This document shows positions 17,701 through 26,200 of a stretch of DNA of 51,251 bases, in pieces. How positions within the stretch are numbered: the first letter of the stretch is position 1; every line of letters begins with the position of its first letter. The translations under genes and the position numbers were made by a program. A model generated the notes under the pieces. It had not been told where the DNA came from, made no database searches, and was given only the letters and a program-made list of their open reading frames with translations. The stretch is from Nostoc sp. FACHB-973 (lineage in GTDB: Bacteria; Cyanobacteriota; Cyanobacteriia; Cyanobacteriales; Nostocaceae), in assembly GCF_014698115.1 (NCBI RefSeq), contig NZ_JACJSJ010000057.1, forward strand, positions 1 to 51,251. The letters are read 5' to 3'.

Positions 17701-19606
17701 TTTCTGTTAACTCTTCACTGAAAGTTTCTTCATCCAAACAAATTACTTGAGGAGAATTTTCTAGTTCAGCTAGGGGTAATTTGTCTAACAGAAAACTTTG
17801 AGTTAGTAACACCGATATTCCCGAATCTTCTAACATAAACCCAATCCGTTCTTGTGGATAATTGGGGTCAATGGGTACATAAGCACCACCTCCTTTGAGG
17901 ACACCGAGTACACCAATAATCATTTCTAAAGAACGGTCAACGCAGACACCAATTAAAGTGTCTGGCTGAATTTGGTGATTTTGAATTAAATAATGAGCGA
18001 GTTGGTTGGCTTTTTGATTTAGTTGCTGATAAGTTAGCTGTTCGGATTCAAAGACTAAAGCAGTATTATGAGGATTTTTTTCAACTTGTTCTTCAAACAA
18101 ATCAACTAAAGTTTTATCTGAAGGATATTCAGTTTGAGTTTGATTCCAGCGTTCTAGCTGTAGCAGTTCGGCTGCTGTTATCAACGGTAGAGTATTTATT
18201 GATTGTCGGGGGTTATCAACAATTCCCTCAAGTAAAACTGCAAAATGTCCCACCATCCTTTGAATTGTTTCGGCTGCAAACAAATCAGATGCATATTCCC
18301 ATTCTCCTGTCAAGCCTTGAGGAGTTTCGCGGAAAATCAGCGACAAATCAAACAGAGTTGTTGTGTTTTCCCACTTGAAGGTAGTTAGGGTTAATCCATT
18401 GGTTTCAAGTTGTTGCTGGGTTTGATTTTGCAAGCTAAAAGCGACTTGAAACAGGGGATGATGAGAGAGCGATCGCTCTATACCCAATTCATCAACCAAT
18501 TTCTCAAAGGGTAAATCTTGATGGTCGTAGGCATCCAAAGTTACTTGCTTGACTCGTTCAAGTAATTCTAAGAAACTTGGATTTCCTTTGAGATTGGTAC
18601 GTAATGCTAAGGTATTGACAAAAAAGCCAATTAGTGGTTCAGTTTCACGACGGTTGCGATTAGCGATCGCAGAACCAACAACAATATCCTCCTGTCCACT
18701 GTAGCGCGAAAGTAACAGCGTGAATGCTGTCAGTAAAGTCATAAACAGAGTTGTTCCTGACTCCTGACTCAAACGCTTTAACTTCTGTGTTAAATCTTGA
18801 TTGAGTTCACCAAACTCGCTGCGCCCCCTGAAGGTTTGAGTTGACGGGCGTGGTTTATCTGTGGGCAATTCTAACAGGGGCAAAACTGCGGCTAATTGTT
18901 TTTGCCAGTAATCGAGTTGTCTTTGGAGTACCTCTTTTTGTAGCCATTGTCTTTGCCAGTGGGCGAAATCGGCATATTGCAGCGATAATTCGGGTAAGGG
19001 AGACGTTTCACTAACGCAGAAGGCGGTATAAAGGGCGAACAATTCCCGGCGAAATATCTCCATTGACCAGCCATCACAAACGATATGATGGATGACGAGC
19101 AATAGCAGATGGGATTGGTCAGTTAGTTGCAACAATTTGACCCGTAGCAAAGGTGCGTTTGCTAAATCAAATGGCTGTTGTAATTCTTTTGTGGCTAACT
19201 GCGTGGCTGTGCTTAACTGGTCTTCTTCTGTCAATTGTCGCCAGTCCAGCACTTGTATTGTTAGTTTCAAATCTGGGTGAATTACCTGTATCGGCAACCC
19301 ATCGACAACTGAGAAACTGGTGCGTAATACTTCATGACGTTGCACAATTTCGTTAATAGCTTGTTCTAATGCAGCTATATTCAGAAATCCGCTAATTTGC
19401 CAGAAAAATGGGACGTTGTAGACACAATTTTCACCTTCGAGTTGGTCGAGAAACCACAGTCTTTGTTGGGCGAAGGAGAGAGGAAGGGGTTGTTGGCGTG
19501 ATACGGGTGCTAAGAGTGGAGATTGCTGTTGCTTTTTGAGTTTTTGTAGGACTAATTCTCGTTTTTCTGGTGAAAGGGTTTCTAGACGTTTTAATATATC
19601 GCTCAT
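11798..19606 (-). CDS. aptC: AptC, bimodular NRPS: C-A(Hph/Hty)-PCP-C-A(Asn-like)-NMT-PCP
   Basis: 2602 residues from ATG 19606. Order: N-terminal docking helix (MSDILKRLETLSPEKREL), C1 (HHIVCDGW), A1 (about 490-1000), PCP1 (LGGHSLLATQL near 1032), C2 from about 1095 (HHIISDGW), A2 (from about 1553), an N-methyltransferase inserted in A2 (about 2030-2330, WEIGCGTGLLLF near 2092 and NSVIQYFP), PCP2 (LGGHSLLATQL near 2537) and an acidic tail (NSDEEEIEL). A1 pocket: D-I-A-I-V-G-G-V-G, an unusual small-residue code fitting a bulky homophenylalanine/homotyrosine. A2 pocket: D-A-T-K-V-G-E-V-G, an Asn-type code, so N-methyl-Asn(-like) at position 5, where many family members have N-methyl-Ala. This matches the fixed module order of anabaenopeptin synthetases. 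The acidic tail should dock to the TubC-type domain of AptD. Several DNA repeats are inserted in frame (12021-12050, 13500-13525, 14523-14586, 16350-16377, 16744-16771). Confidence 0.94.
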   Translation of the reverse strand: MSDILKRLETLSPEKRELVLQKLKKQQQSPLLAPVSRQQPLPLSFAQQRLWFLDQLEGENCVYNVPFFWQISGFLNIAALEQAINEIVQRHEVLRTSFSVVDGLPIQVIHPDLKLTIQVLDWRQLTEEDQLSTATQLATKELQQPFDLANAPLLRVKLLQLTDQSHLLLLVIHHIVCDGWSMEIFRRELFALYTAFCVSETSPLPELSLQYADFAHWQRQWLQKEVLQRQLDYWQKQLAAVLPLLELPTDKPRPSTQTFRGRSEFGELNQDLTQKLKRLSQESGTTLFMTLLTAFTLLLSRYSGQEDIVVGSAIANRNRRETEPLIGFFVNTLALRTNLKGNPSFLELLERVKQVTLDAYDHQDLPFEKLVDELGIERSLSHHPLFQVAFSLQNQTQQQLETNGLTLTTFKWENTTTLFDLSLIFRETPQGLTGEWEYASDLFAAETIQRMVGHFAVLLEGIVDNPRQSINTLPLITAAELLQLERWNQTQTEYPSDKTLVDLFEEQVEKNPHNTALVFESEQLTYQQLNQKANQLAHYLIQNHQIQPDTLIGVCVDRSLEMIIGVLGVLKGGGAYVPIDPNYPQERIGFMLEDSGISVLLTQSFLLDKLPLAELENSPQVICLDEETFSEELTENPSPKTTPDNLAYVIYTSGSTGRPKGVMIEHRGLTNLTLAVVNNFQIQPQSRFLQFASFSFDISVAEIAPTLATGACLYLAKKETLLPGQGLVNFLAEHQISHTILPPSVLSVLPQATLPDLQTIVVGGEACPAELVAQWATRRRFFNGYGPTESTVGAAIAICHPNGKKPPIGKPLANTRIYILDAHNQPLPAGIAGELCIAGVGLARGYLNRPETTAEKFIEVELFGKIERIYKTGDLAKWGNDGNLEYLGRIDDQIKLRGFRIELGEIESLLLQHPSVKEAVVILHETDSNPRLIGYVTAAEKSVNLVGAHSCATLLKDYLKIRLPNYMVPSQILVLDKFPLSPNGKLDRKALPTPDIATSTNWEMPATPTEELLASLWQDILKAKSIGRRDNFFELGGHSLLATQLVTRIRDSFGVELPVRKVFEQSVLSELATEIDGRVAQLCYPTSGIITPQPENQPKTLSFAQSRLWFLAQLEGTGTSATYNMSTALQLDGKLNIDALRASFEYLLQRHTILRTYFPALSGEAQLVVQNAEDMEVLAIADLQHLDRHTQAETVQRLSDIHAQEPFDLNTGPLFKAKLLQLSQEKNILLLNMHHIISDGWSMGIFKREWEQAYAAFAGGNAPNLPPLPIQYSDYAAWQRSWLQGEILSSQENYWKQQLGDAPRLLDLPTDYPRPAQQSYQGGREEYCLSSELTQKLKIVSQKHGVTLFMTLLTAFNILLSRYSRQEDLCVGTAIANRTHSYTEGLIGFFVNTLVLRSKIKPEQGFGDLLQQSRQTCLDAYAHQDIPFEYLVEQLQPERSLSHNPLFQVMIVLQNTEGAGKNVSLSGLDIKWLEQSYPFAKFDLTLDLCERNDQLHCMWEYATDLFEAATIRRMAGHFEVLLEAIAENPQQAIGKLPLMTTAEIQQLRIWNQTNIDYPENQTLVTLFEQQVAETPDNIAVVFEDQSLSYQELNQKANQLADYLLQLKKEQQLPDNPLIAICVERSLSMVIGLFGILKAGGAYVPIDPNYPQERINFMLEDCGARVLLTHSQLKLGSGEWGVGSGDKETLSHSRQVLCLDKDNFANQSLNNPNCHSQPDDLAYVIYTSGSTGRPKGVELTHRGLSNYLHWAKDFYAVAQGQGTPVQSSLSFDATITSLYLPLICGRTTTLVREKEEIEALANIVKHNNHLSLVKITPSHLEILNQQLDPDVMPNRVNAFVLGGEALHANQIMPWLTHAPDTRLINEYGPTEAVVGCCVYEATKKMDLVGDLLIGQPIANARIYILDNQNQPLPPGIPGELCIAGAGLARGYLNRPELTAEKFIELELLGERERVYKTGDLARWLPDGNLEYLGRIDNQIKLRGFRIELGEIEALLAKHPKIQQAVVILEGENAIAQRLLGYIVPTPTNVETLQATSTTSEQVELWQQVFNDSYSQQKILTDDPTLNLAGWNDSYTGEAIPQAAMQEWRDTTVAQILSLQGQRIWEIGCGTGLLLFKIAPHCQHYLGTDFSPDALQYIEQHLKQQSLNEKVTLKASAANQFDGIETNAYDLVIINSVIQYFPSLDYLLEVLEGAIKAVATQGAIFIGDVRNLHLLEAFHTAVEFYRAPDELSIKDLRQQIEKSIRTEAELLIDPDFFIALKQRIPRISHVQIQLQRGYAHTEMSRFRYDVVLHLDQKDIPVAEPQWLDWQTQQLNLETIEKILTTQQPDLLGIQNIPNARLTSEMALLETIGQLDGTVWDLKAAVAQAKLGVEPEAFRTLVQNLAYTPFIQYNPTEFAGYDVVFQRNINDEVTLPRFPQKHNLKLNNWQNYANQPLQYRTNQVDPAILAEWRDFLAKNLPDYMIPSHFTVLEKLPLTPNGKVDRKALPAPHTAVSSTDIELPVTSTEKLLAELWAKLLKYQAMPTAGYAYARQDNFFNLGGHSLLATQLIARIRDKFKVELPLRKIFEFPTLSELANYLDTCIWVNSTDESMQPLNSDEEEIEL
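12021..12050. repeat. Dispersed repeat inserted in AptC PCP2
   Basis: The segment GCGTAGGCGTAGCCCGCCG followed by TAGGCATCGCT belongs to the same family as 28461-28490 in aptA. In frame it encodes roughly AMPTAGYAYAR, placed after the first PCP helix (LAELWAKLLKYQ) and just before DNFFNLGGHS. Other PCPs in the window have only a few residues there. The carrier motif is intact, so the domain may still be functional. Confidence 0.8.
13500..13525. repeat. Palindromic repeat at the A8-methyltransferase boundary of AptC A2
   Basis: GTAGACGTTGC, a 2-nt centre, and GCAACGTCTCTAC form an imperfect palindrome (two extra bases in one arm), a well-known dispersed repeat type in Nostoc. It encodes NVETLQATST between IVPTPT of the A subdomain and the start of the N-methyltransferase. 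It is in frame. Confidence 0.75.
14523..14586. repeat. Heptamer repeat in the pre-A3 loop of AptC A2
   Basis: About four CCCCACT heptamers (14555-14586) with flanking degenerate sequence encode KLGSGEWGVGSGDKETL in the loop between VLLTHSQL and QVLCLDKDNF. The frame is kept. AptB carries a comparable insertion at the same place in its A domain (21352-21410). Confidence 0.85.
16350..16377. repeat. 28-bp perfect palindrome in the AptC PCP1-C2 linker
   Basis: Arms GTAGGGTAGCACAG (16350-16363) and CTGTGCTACCCTAC (16364-16377) are exact reverse complements with no loop. The coding strand reads GRVAQLCYP in the linker between PCP1 and C2. A partly decayed copy lies at 16744-16771 in the same gene and a truncated copy at 40232-40256 between genes, so it is a dispersed element. 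Confidence 0.92.
16744..16771. repeat. Palindromic repeat in the A8-A9 linker of AptC A1
   Basis: Left arm GTAGGGTAGCACAG, right arm CTGTGCGCCCCTAC: the element of 16350-16377 with a mutated or recombined right arm resembling the GCGCCCCTAC arm at 25128-25139. In frame it encodes VGAHSCATLL before KDYLKIRLPNYMVP, the A8-A9 linker. Homologous AptD has no insertion there. Confidence 0.85.
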
Positions 19607-19856
19607 AATATTTCTTGTGAAAATTAGTTTTTAATCGAACCACAGAGGCACAGAGAAGCCAGTGCGTTGGGCGGGTTCCCCGACTTGTTCGCTCTTAGCG
19701 TTCCCGTAGGGTAGCAACTGGCGCGACACAGAGAGAGACTTTTACAAGTGATTTAGGATAGCTAAGCTATTTGGCATAATTTATACCGCTGTTTTCGACA
19801 TATTTTTACTCCCTGGGATTTTGCACTTAGTACCATTAAATTGCTACATCTAATTA
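19607..19856. repeat. aptB-aptC intergenic repeats
   Basis: 250 bp without a gene. ACCACAGAGGCACAGAGAAG at about 19639 and GACACAGAGAGAG at about 19725 look like one interrupted repeat, split by a GCGGGTTCCCCG...GTAGCAACTGGCG element (about 19660-19722) common in Nostoc genomes. The part from 19725 to 19856 shows nothing I can name; the aptB stop lies at 19857. A terminator or attenuator role is possible but not shown. Confidence 0.5.
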
Positions 19857-22800
19857 TCAAAAGAGTAATTGTTGTGTCACTTCTTCCTCTGATAAGCCAT
19901 CAACTTCACCTAAAATCTGTGCTAGGGCATCATTTCCAGCTTGTTCAATCTGTTGAGTAATAACTTTTTGAGCTAGTTCAGCAATAGTCGGATTTTCAAA
20001 CAAATAACGCAGAGGAAATTCTAGAGAAAAGGTTTCTCTTAATCGAGAAATTACTTGAGTAGCCAGTAAAGAATGTCCACCCAACTCGAAAAAATTATCG
20101 TGAATTCCAATTTGTTTTAATTTGAGTACTTCAGCCCAAATAGTCGCTAATTCTTGTTCGGTAGGCGTGCGAGGAGCAACAAAAGCAACCTCTAGATTTC
20201 TTTGGGAAGCATCTGGAATAGGCAAAGCACGGCGGTTGATTTTACCATTACGAGTTAAGGGTAATTCCTCGATAAATACGAAAGCAGCGGGAATCATATA
20301 GTCAGGTAGCTTTGTCTTGAGGAAGTTTCGCAGACTGCTAGGGTTTGGTTGATTATCCTTGACAACGAGATAGGCAACTAAAACCTTGTTTCCAGGTTCA
20401 TCTTCCCGCACAATCACTACGACTTGCTTAATGTCAGGGTGTTGATTTAAAAATGCCTCAATTTCTGCTAATTCAATGCGAAAACCACGAATTTTAACTT
20501 GGTTATCAATTCGCCCTAAAAATTCGAGATTTCCATCAGGAAGACGGCGGACTAAATCTCCGGTTTTGTAAAGTGTATCTCCCTCGATAAAAGGATTAGA
20601 AATAAATTTTTCACGGGTTAATGTTGGTTGATTTAAGTAACCTCTAGCAACACTCGCCCCACCTATATAAAGTTCCCCAGAAACCCCAATGGGAACTCTG
20701 TGTAAATCTTTATCTAGCAGGTACACTTTTCTATCGCCAATAGGTTTGCCAATGGGAATTGACTGTAAATTTTCAGCAAGTTGTTGAGGAATTTGGTAAC
20801 AACAAGTAAATACTGTACATTCTGAAGGCCCATAGCCATGAATAATTTGCGTCCCTGGTAATATCTCTAAGGCGCGACGAATATGGGCGATAGAAACGGA
20901 TTCTCCCCCTGTTATCAGTTGTTTAACCCCTAACAATCCTTCGGGCATCATATCAATCATGAGATTAAATAAGGCCGTAGTCAGGAATACGATATTAACC
21001 CTTTGTTCTTGGATGATTTTGCCTATGTCCGCAGGTGTGGGAATTTGTCCTGGATAAAGCACACAACGCCCACCATAAAGTAAGGGCGGCCAAAGTTCTA
21101 GAGTTAGTGCATCCCAGGAAATCGATGAATGTTGCAGCCAAATTTGTTGTGCATCAAGATGAATATAATCAACTCCAAACATAAAACCAATGAAGCTACG
21201 ATGGGGAACTTCTGTACCTTTTGGTGTTCCTGTGGAGCCAGAGGTATAAATGATATATGCTAAATTTTCTGGATTAACTTCACTAAGTAAATTCTCTTCT
21301 TTGTATTGGTCAATTATTTCCCAATCTGAATCCAGATTCACCACAGTTTGAGCAGTGAGTGGGGAGTAGGGAGTAGGGAGTGGGGAGTGGGGAGTGGGGT
21401 ATATTCTTTTTTGATTGTTGCTTGTGCAATTTTCCCATGATTGACTATTTTGTAAATGAGTTTGTGTTAGTAAGATGGGTGTTCGTACATCTTCTATCAT
21501 TAACGCCAGTCTTTCGGAAGGATACGCTGGATCTAAAGGAACATAAGCCCCACCCGCTTTGAGAATAGCGAGTATTGCGATTACCATTAAAGGCGATCGC
21601 TCTACACAAATTCCTACCGCTACATCTGGTTTAACTCCCAGCGTTTGTAAATAATGCGCTAATTGATTGGCGCGGTTATTCAACTCCCGATAAGTTAAAT
21701 ATTGCTTTTCATACACAATCGCTACTGCATCGGGAGTTTTTTCTACCTGTTCTTCAAATAAATTATGAATACATTTATAGTTAATAGAATCTATCTTTTG
21801 ATTAATTTCTTGCAGCCGTAATTCTTCCTCTTCAGCAGCACTGAGCAGAGATAATTCGGAAATATATTGTTGGGGATTACCTACCATTCCTGCTAGCAAT
21901 GTTTGGAAATGTCCAATCATACGTTCAATTGTCTGTTGCTCAAAGCGGCTGGTATCATAGACAATCCTGCCAGACAATTTTGATTCAGGATTAATCACCA
22001 CAGTGAGAGGATAATTTGTGCGTTCAAAACAACTAATATGACTAATTTTTAAAGTTTTTTTATTTTTATGCTCAGCGGAATCTAGGGGATAATTTTCAAA
22101 TACTAAAATACTTTCAAATAGTGGCAATCCGGTCGGAATATCACTCATTGCTTGAATTTCTGCTAAGGAACAATAAGCATATTCTTCCTGTTCAAATCCT
22201 TGGGTTTGTAATTGCTTCAACCAGGGTAATAATTCTGTTGTATCGCTAACTTTTAATCGTATGGGGAGAGTGTTGATAAATAGCCCCACCATTGAGTCTA
22301 CTTTCTCAAGTTTTGGTGGGCGACCAGATACAGTTGCACCAAAGACCACATCATTTTCTCCACTGTAGCGAGAAATGAGTAATCCCCATGCTCCTTGCAC
22401 CAAATTATTGAAAGTTAAATGATGCTGTCGCGCGAAAGATTGTAGCTTTTCAGTTAGCGTTTGAGAGAATTGAAAATGTTGTTCATTATATATTGCTAGT
22501 CCCCTATTTCTTCCTAAATAAGTGGGAGCTTCAAACCCCTGGAGAGTTTGTTGCCAAAATTGATTTGCCTGAGCAATATCTTGTTGTTGTAACCAATAAA
22601 TATAATCTCGATAAGGGCGAGAGGGTAATAGGCGTAACTGTTCACCCCGTTGATGTGCCTCATAGAAAGCTAAAACCTCTTTGAGGACAATTTGCATCGA
22701 CCAGCCGTCAAAGAGAATATGATGATGGCTCCAGATAAATTGGTAGGTTTGTTCTTCTAGTTGAATTAGGGTGAAGCGCATTAAGGGAGCTTCAGCAAGG

Positions 22801-23144
22801 TCAAATCCTTTTTGGCGATCGCTTTTGAGAAAATCTTCTAAACTCTGTTGTTGTTCATCACCTGTTAAATGCCGCCAGTCCAGCTTTTCCCAAGAAAGAT
22901 CCACTTGCTTATTCACGATCTGCAAGGGTTTTTCTATCTCTTCCCAATGAAAGGAACTGCGTAAAACTGCATGTCTCGCCACAACAGAATGCCAAGCTTT
23001 CTCAAAGGCAGAAAAATTTAATTCTCCTGAGAGGATACAAAGCAACTGCTCAAAATAGATTTCCGATTCTGGTGCATAAAGGGTATGAAATAACATCCCC
23101 TGCTGCATGGGCGAAAGTTCATAAAGGTCTTCGATGTTGTTCAT
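19857..23144 (-). CDS. aptB: AptB, single-module NRPS: C-A(Val/Ile)-PCP
   Basis: 1095 residues from the ATG at 23144 (MNNIEDLYELSPMQQGML). The reading frame continues upstream to 23243 but that part only translates repeat DNA (PCSPAPPAPLPPPLP), so the internal start is chosen. The N-terminus NIEDLYELSPMQQGML is an acceptor communication (COM) sequence and the condensation domain (HHILFDGWSM) is of the kind that follows an epimerase, fitting uptake of the D-Lys intermediate from AptA. The A-domain pocket is D-A-L-F-I-G-G-V-F, a branched-chain aliphatic code (Val/Ile), as expected for position 3. PCP motif LGGHSLLATQV near residue 1016. The C-terminal helix ILGEVDGLSEEEVTQQLL should dock with the AptC N-terminus. 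Heptamer repeats insert about 17 residues before the A3 core (21352-21410). Confidence 0.93.
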   Translation of the reverse strand: MNNIEDLYELSPMQQGMLFHTLYAPESEIYFEQLLCILSGELNFSAFEKAWHSVVARHAVLRSSFHWEEIEKPLQIVNKQVDLSWEKLDWRHLTGDEQQQSLEDFLKSDRQKGFDLAEAPLMRFTLIQLEEQTYQFIWSHHHILFDGWSMQIVLKEVLAFYEAHQRGEQLRLLPSRPYRDYIYWLQQQDIAQANQFWQQTLQGFEAPTYLGRNRGLAIYNEQHFQFSQTLTEKLQSFARQHHLTFNNLVQGAWGLLISRYSGENDVVFGATVSGRPPKLEKVDSMVGLFINTLPIRLKVSDTTELLPWLKQLQTQGFEQEEYAYCSLAEIQAMSDIPTGLPLFESILVFENYPLDSAEHKNKKTLKISHISCFERTNYPLTVVINPESKLSGRIVYDTSRFEQQTIERMIGHFQTLLAGMVGNPQQYISELSLLSAAEEEELRLQEINQKIDSINYKCIHNLFEEQVEKTPDAVAIVYEKQYLTYRELNNRANQLAHYLQTLGVKPDVAVGICVERSPLMVIAILAILKAGGAYVPLDPAYPSERLALMIEDVRTPILLTQTHLQNSQSWENCTSNNQKRIYPTPHSPLPTPYSPLTAQTVVNLDSDWEIIDQYKEENLLSEVNPENLAYIIYTSGSTGTPKGTEVPHRSFIGFMFGVDYIHLDAQQIWLQHSSISWDALTLELWPPLLYGGRCVLYPGQIPTPADIGKIIQEQRVNIVFLTTALFNLMIDMMPEGLLGVKQLITGGESVSIAHIRRALEILPGTQIIHGYGPSECTVFTCCYQIPQQLAENLQSIPIGKPIGDRKVYLLDKDLHRVPIGVSGELYIGGASVARGYLNQPTLTREKFISNPFIEGDTLYKTGDLVRRLPDGNLEFLGRIDNQVKIRGFRIELAEIEAFLNQHPDIKQVVVIVREDEPGNKVLVAYLVVKDNQPNPSSLRNFLKTKLPDYMIPAAFVFIEELPLTRNGKINRRALPIPDASQRNLEVAFVAPRTPTEQELATIWAEVLKLKQIGIHDNFFELGGHSLLATQVISRLRETFSLEFPLRYLFENPTIAELAQKVITQQIEQAGNDALAQILGEVDGLSEEEVTQQLLF
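21352..21410. repeat. Heptamer repeat in the pre-A3 loop of AptB
   Basis: About six copies of GGGGAGT/AGGGAGT. In frame they encode YPTPHSPLPTPYSPL between the region after LLTQTHL and the strand VVNLDSDW. The loop equals the one interrupted in AptC A2. Confidence 0.87.
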
Positions 23145-23252
23145 GATGATGGGGAGTGGGGGAGGTAGGGGAGCAGGGGGAGCAGGGGAGCAGGGGAGGC
23201 AGGGGGAGAAATAATAACCAATGCCCAATGCCCAATGCCCCATGCCCCATGC
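23145..23252. repeat. Repeat-filled aptA-aptB junction
   Basis: The 108 bp between the aptA stop and the aptB ATG are almost wholly tandem repeats: GGGGAGTGGGGG, then AGGGGAGCAGGGGGAGCAGG-type units, then CCAATGCCCAATGCCC / CCATGCCCC heptamers. No Shine-Dalgarno sequence is visible before the ATG at 23144. Translation may rely on coupling or on an unstructured leader (inference). Confidence 0.75.
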
Positions 23253-26200
23253 CTAATGACTTTTGTGTTTGTTGATTTTGGCTAGGAATTTATCTAGCTG
23301 TTTTTGGCTGAGTCTGGCTGCTGAGAAGTCGGAAGGTGTATGACCTCCAGCATCAGGGGATTGACAGTGGGTAATTAGGGTTTTTAATGCCTCCATAAAT
23401 CCAAAAGCCAAGTGTTCAACGGTGTCTCGTTTGTGGACTTTCTCGCTGTAAGCCCAAGTCATTTCCAGTTTTCCTGCGCGAATGAATCCGCTTACCCCTA
23501 GCAGATGGCTGCGCTTCTGAAGTAAACTCTGTTGGGCTTTGAATTCTTGAGCTAAACCCAATACAGCAGATGCTCCAAGTACCCGATCGAATTGACCAAG
23601 GTAGTTAAAACTGACTTGTGGCTGAGAGGGAAGAGGACGCGGGGAAAGATTTGATAAGGGATTGTGTGCGTTTCGATGTTCTTGAATTTTTCGCAGATAT
23701 CGCAATACGCCGTAGCCGATGCCTCGGTTGGGGATGCGGCGCAGTTGTTCTTTGACTGACTTTAAAGCCTCTGCTGGATGGTCAATTTGTTCTAGCTGTA
23801 AATGAACGGGGAATAAGGTAGTAAACCAGCCGACGGTACGGGACAAATCCACATCTTCAAACAAGTCTTCTCTTCCATGACCTTCAAGGTCAACTAGCAA
23901 GGAATGTTCTCCTGTCCATTGGGCAAAGCTTTGCACTAAGGCAGTCAACAGCACATCGTTAATTTGAGTGTTGTAGACAGAGGGTACATCCTGCAAGAGG
24001 GCGCGGGTCTGTTCTTCAGTTAAAGAAAGTGACACGGAAGCAGTTGAAGCTATGGTGTTATCTTCTTGACTGCCAGGATAGTCTACTGGCAAAGGAGTAA
24101 CTTGCTTTTCTTGCTCACCCAGCCAGTAATCTAACTCAGATGCCATCGCCTCTGATTGTCCATATTCTAAAAGGCGATCGCTCCAATATTGAAACGAAGT
24201 TGTCTTGGCTGGTAGTTTAATTCCTTCGCCCCGACTGATTTGTTGGTAGCCAGTAGCCAAGTCTTCGAGTAAAATCCGCCAGGAGATGCCATCTACCGCT
24301 AAATGATGGATGATGAACAGTAACCTACCTGGTCGATCTTTGCCTAATTGAAACAGTGCGACTCGTGCGATCGGCCCGGTGGATAAGTTTAAACTAGCCT
24401 GAAGTTCAGTATCGGCAGCTTTGATGGCTGTTTGCTGTTCTTCTATTGGCAGGTGTGACAAATCCATCGTGCTAAATGACACAATTTCCTCGGCGGCGTT
24501 AATTTGCTGCCAGTTTTCCCCTTCTTGTATAAACCGCAGACGCAAAGCATCGTGGTGCTGTAGCAATTGTTGCACAACTTTCTGTAATAACTCTGGTTTC
24601 AAGTCTGGCGGCACTTCCAGCAGTGCTGACTGGTTAAAGTAATGAACTTCGGGTAATTGCTGCTCGAAAAACCATTGTTGAATCGGTGTCAGCGCCACCG
24701 CACCAGCCACTAACCCTTGTTCGGCTTTGATGGAGCGAGTGATACCTGCTACAGCAGCTAACTCAGCAATGGTTTGGTGCTGAAATAACTGTTTGGGGGC
24801 AATTTGGATACCTGCCTGATTAGCACGGGAAATTACTTGAATGCTGAGAATCGAGTCTCCGCCTAATTCAAAGAAGTTATCGTGGATGCTGACTTTTTCT
24901 AGTCTTAAAATTTCTGACCAAATGGCCGCTAATTTCTCTTCTGTGGGGGTACTGGGAGTAACAAAGTTATCTTCTGGACTGCGGGTAAATTCGGGGGCTG
25001 GTAGGGCGCGGTGGTCTACTTTGCCGTTGGGTGTCATGGGCAGTGTTTCTAGCAGCACAAAAGCCGAAGGCACCATATAATTAGGCAGTTTTCCCTTGAG
25101 GAAATCCCGTAGTAGGGGCGCAAGGCTTTGCGCCCCTACCTTAGGGACAACATAAGCCACAAGGCGTTTTTGCCCAGGAATGTCTTCACGGGCGATCGCA
25201 ACCGCTTGAAACACCTGGGGATGTTGATTCAACACCGTCTCGATTTCTCCCAACTCAATGCGGAAACCGCGAATCTTCACCTGATCGTCAACTCGACCGA
25301 GATATTCCAGGTTGCCATCTGGGCGAAATCGTGCCAAGTCTCCTGTTTTATATAATTTTGGATTTTGGATTTTGGATTTTGGATTATTAACTGTCTGAGT
25401 GATGTCCACAGTTTTTGTTTCTTTGCGATCGCCACTTAATCCAAAATCGGCAATCGAAAATCCAAAATTGCTCAAGGGATTCTCGATAAATTTCTCAGCC
25501 GTCAATTCAGGGCGTTGCCAATATCCTCTGGCTAAACCTGCTCCACCAATGTGCAGTTCCCCAGGAACTCCTATGGGTACTGGTTGCAGATATCGATCTA
25601 GGATATAAACTTGAGCATTGCTGATTGGTCGTCCGATCGCAACGCCGGAAGTATTTGAGGAATTTAAGCGGTGTAAAGTGGTAATAACTGTTGCTTCTGT
25701 TGGCCCGTAACTATTAAATAATTGCGGTGGATTGGGCAAATGAGCCACACTACTGTGCCAACGCTTGACTTTTTCTAGTTGGGCTTCTTCTCCCCCAATA
25801 ATCACAGTTCTCAGATTTTCAGGAATTCGGGAGTCTTCAGGGGTGAGTTCTGCCACCAACTGATGCCAATAAGCTGTAGGTAAATCCAAAACAGTTAACT
25901 GCCATTGTTGGCAACACCGCCAAAATTCATCACTTGAGTGCAGCATTTCTGCGGTTCGCAGCACTAATGTTGCACCAGCCGCCAGACAAGGAAAGATTTC
26001 TTCAATAGATGTATCAAAACAAATAGAGGCAAATTGCAGAATTTGGTCGTTGGCATTGATTCCATATTCATCAATGGCGGCGATCGCAAAATTCAACAAT
26101 GACCGATGTTCAACCATCACCCCTTTCGGTTTACCCGTAGAACCCGATGTATAAATAATGTAAGCGAGGTTATGAAGTTCAACCTCACTAATGGGTTGTT

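Noticed and set aside
23145..23243. N-terminal extension of AptB
   Set aside because: It translates tandem repeat DNA (Pro-rich), and the COM acceptor motif begins at the ATG at 23144.
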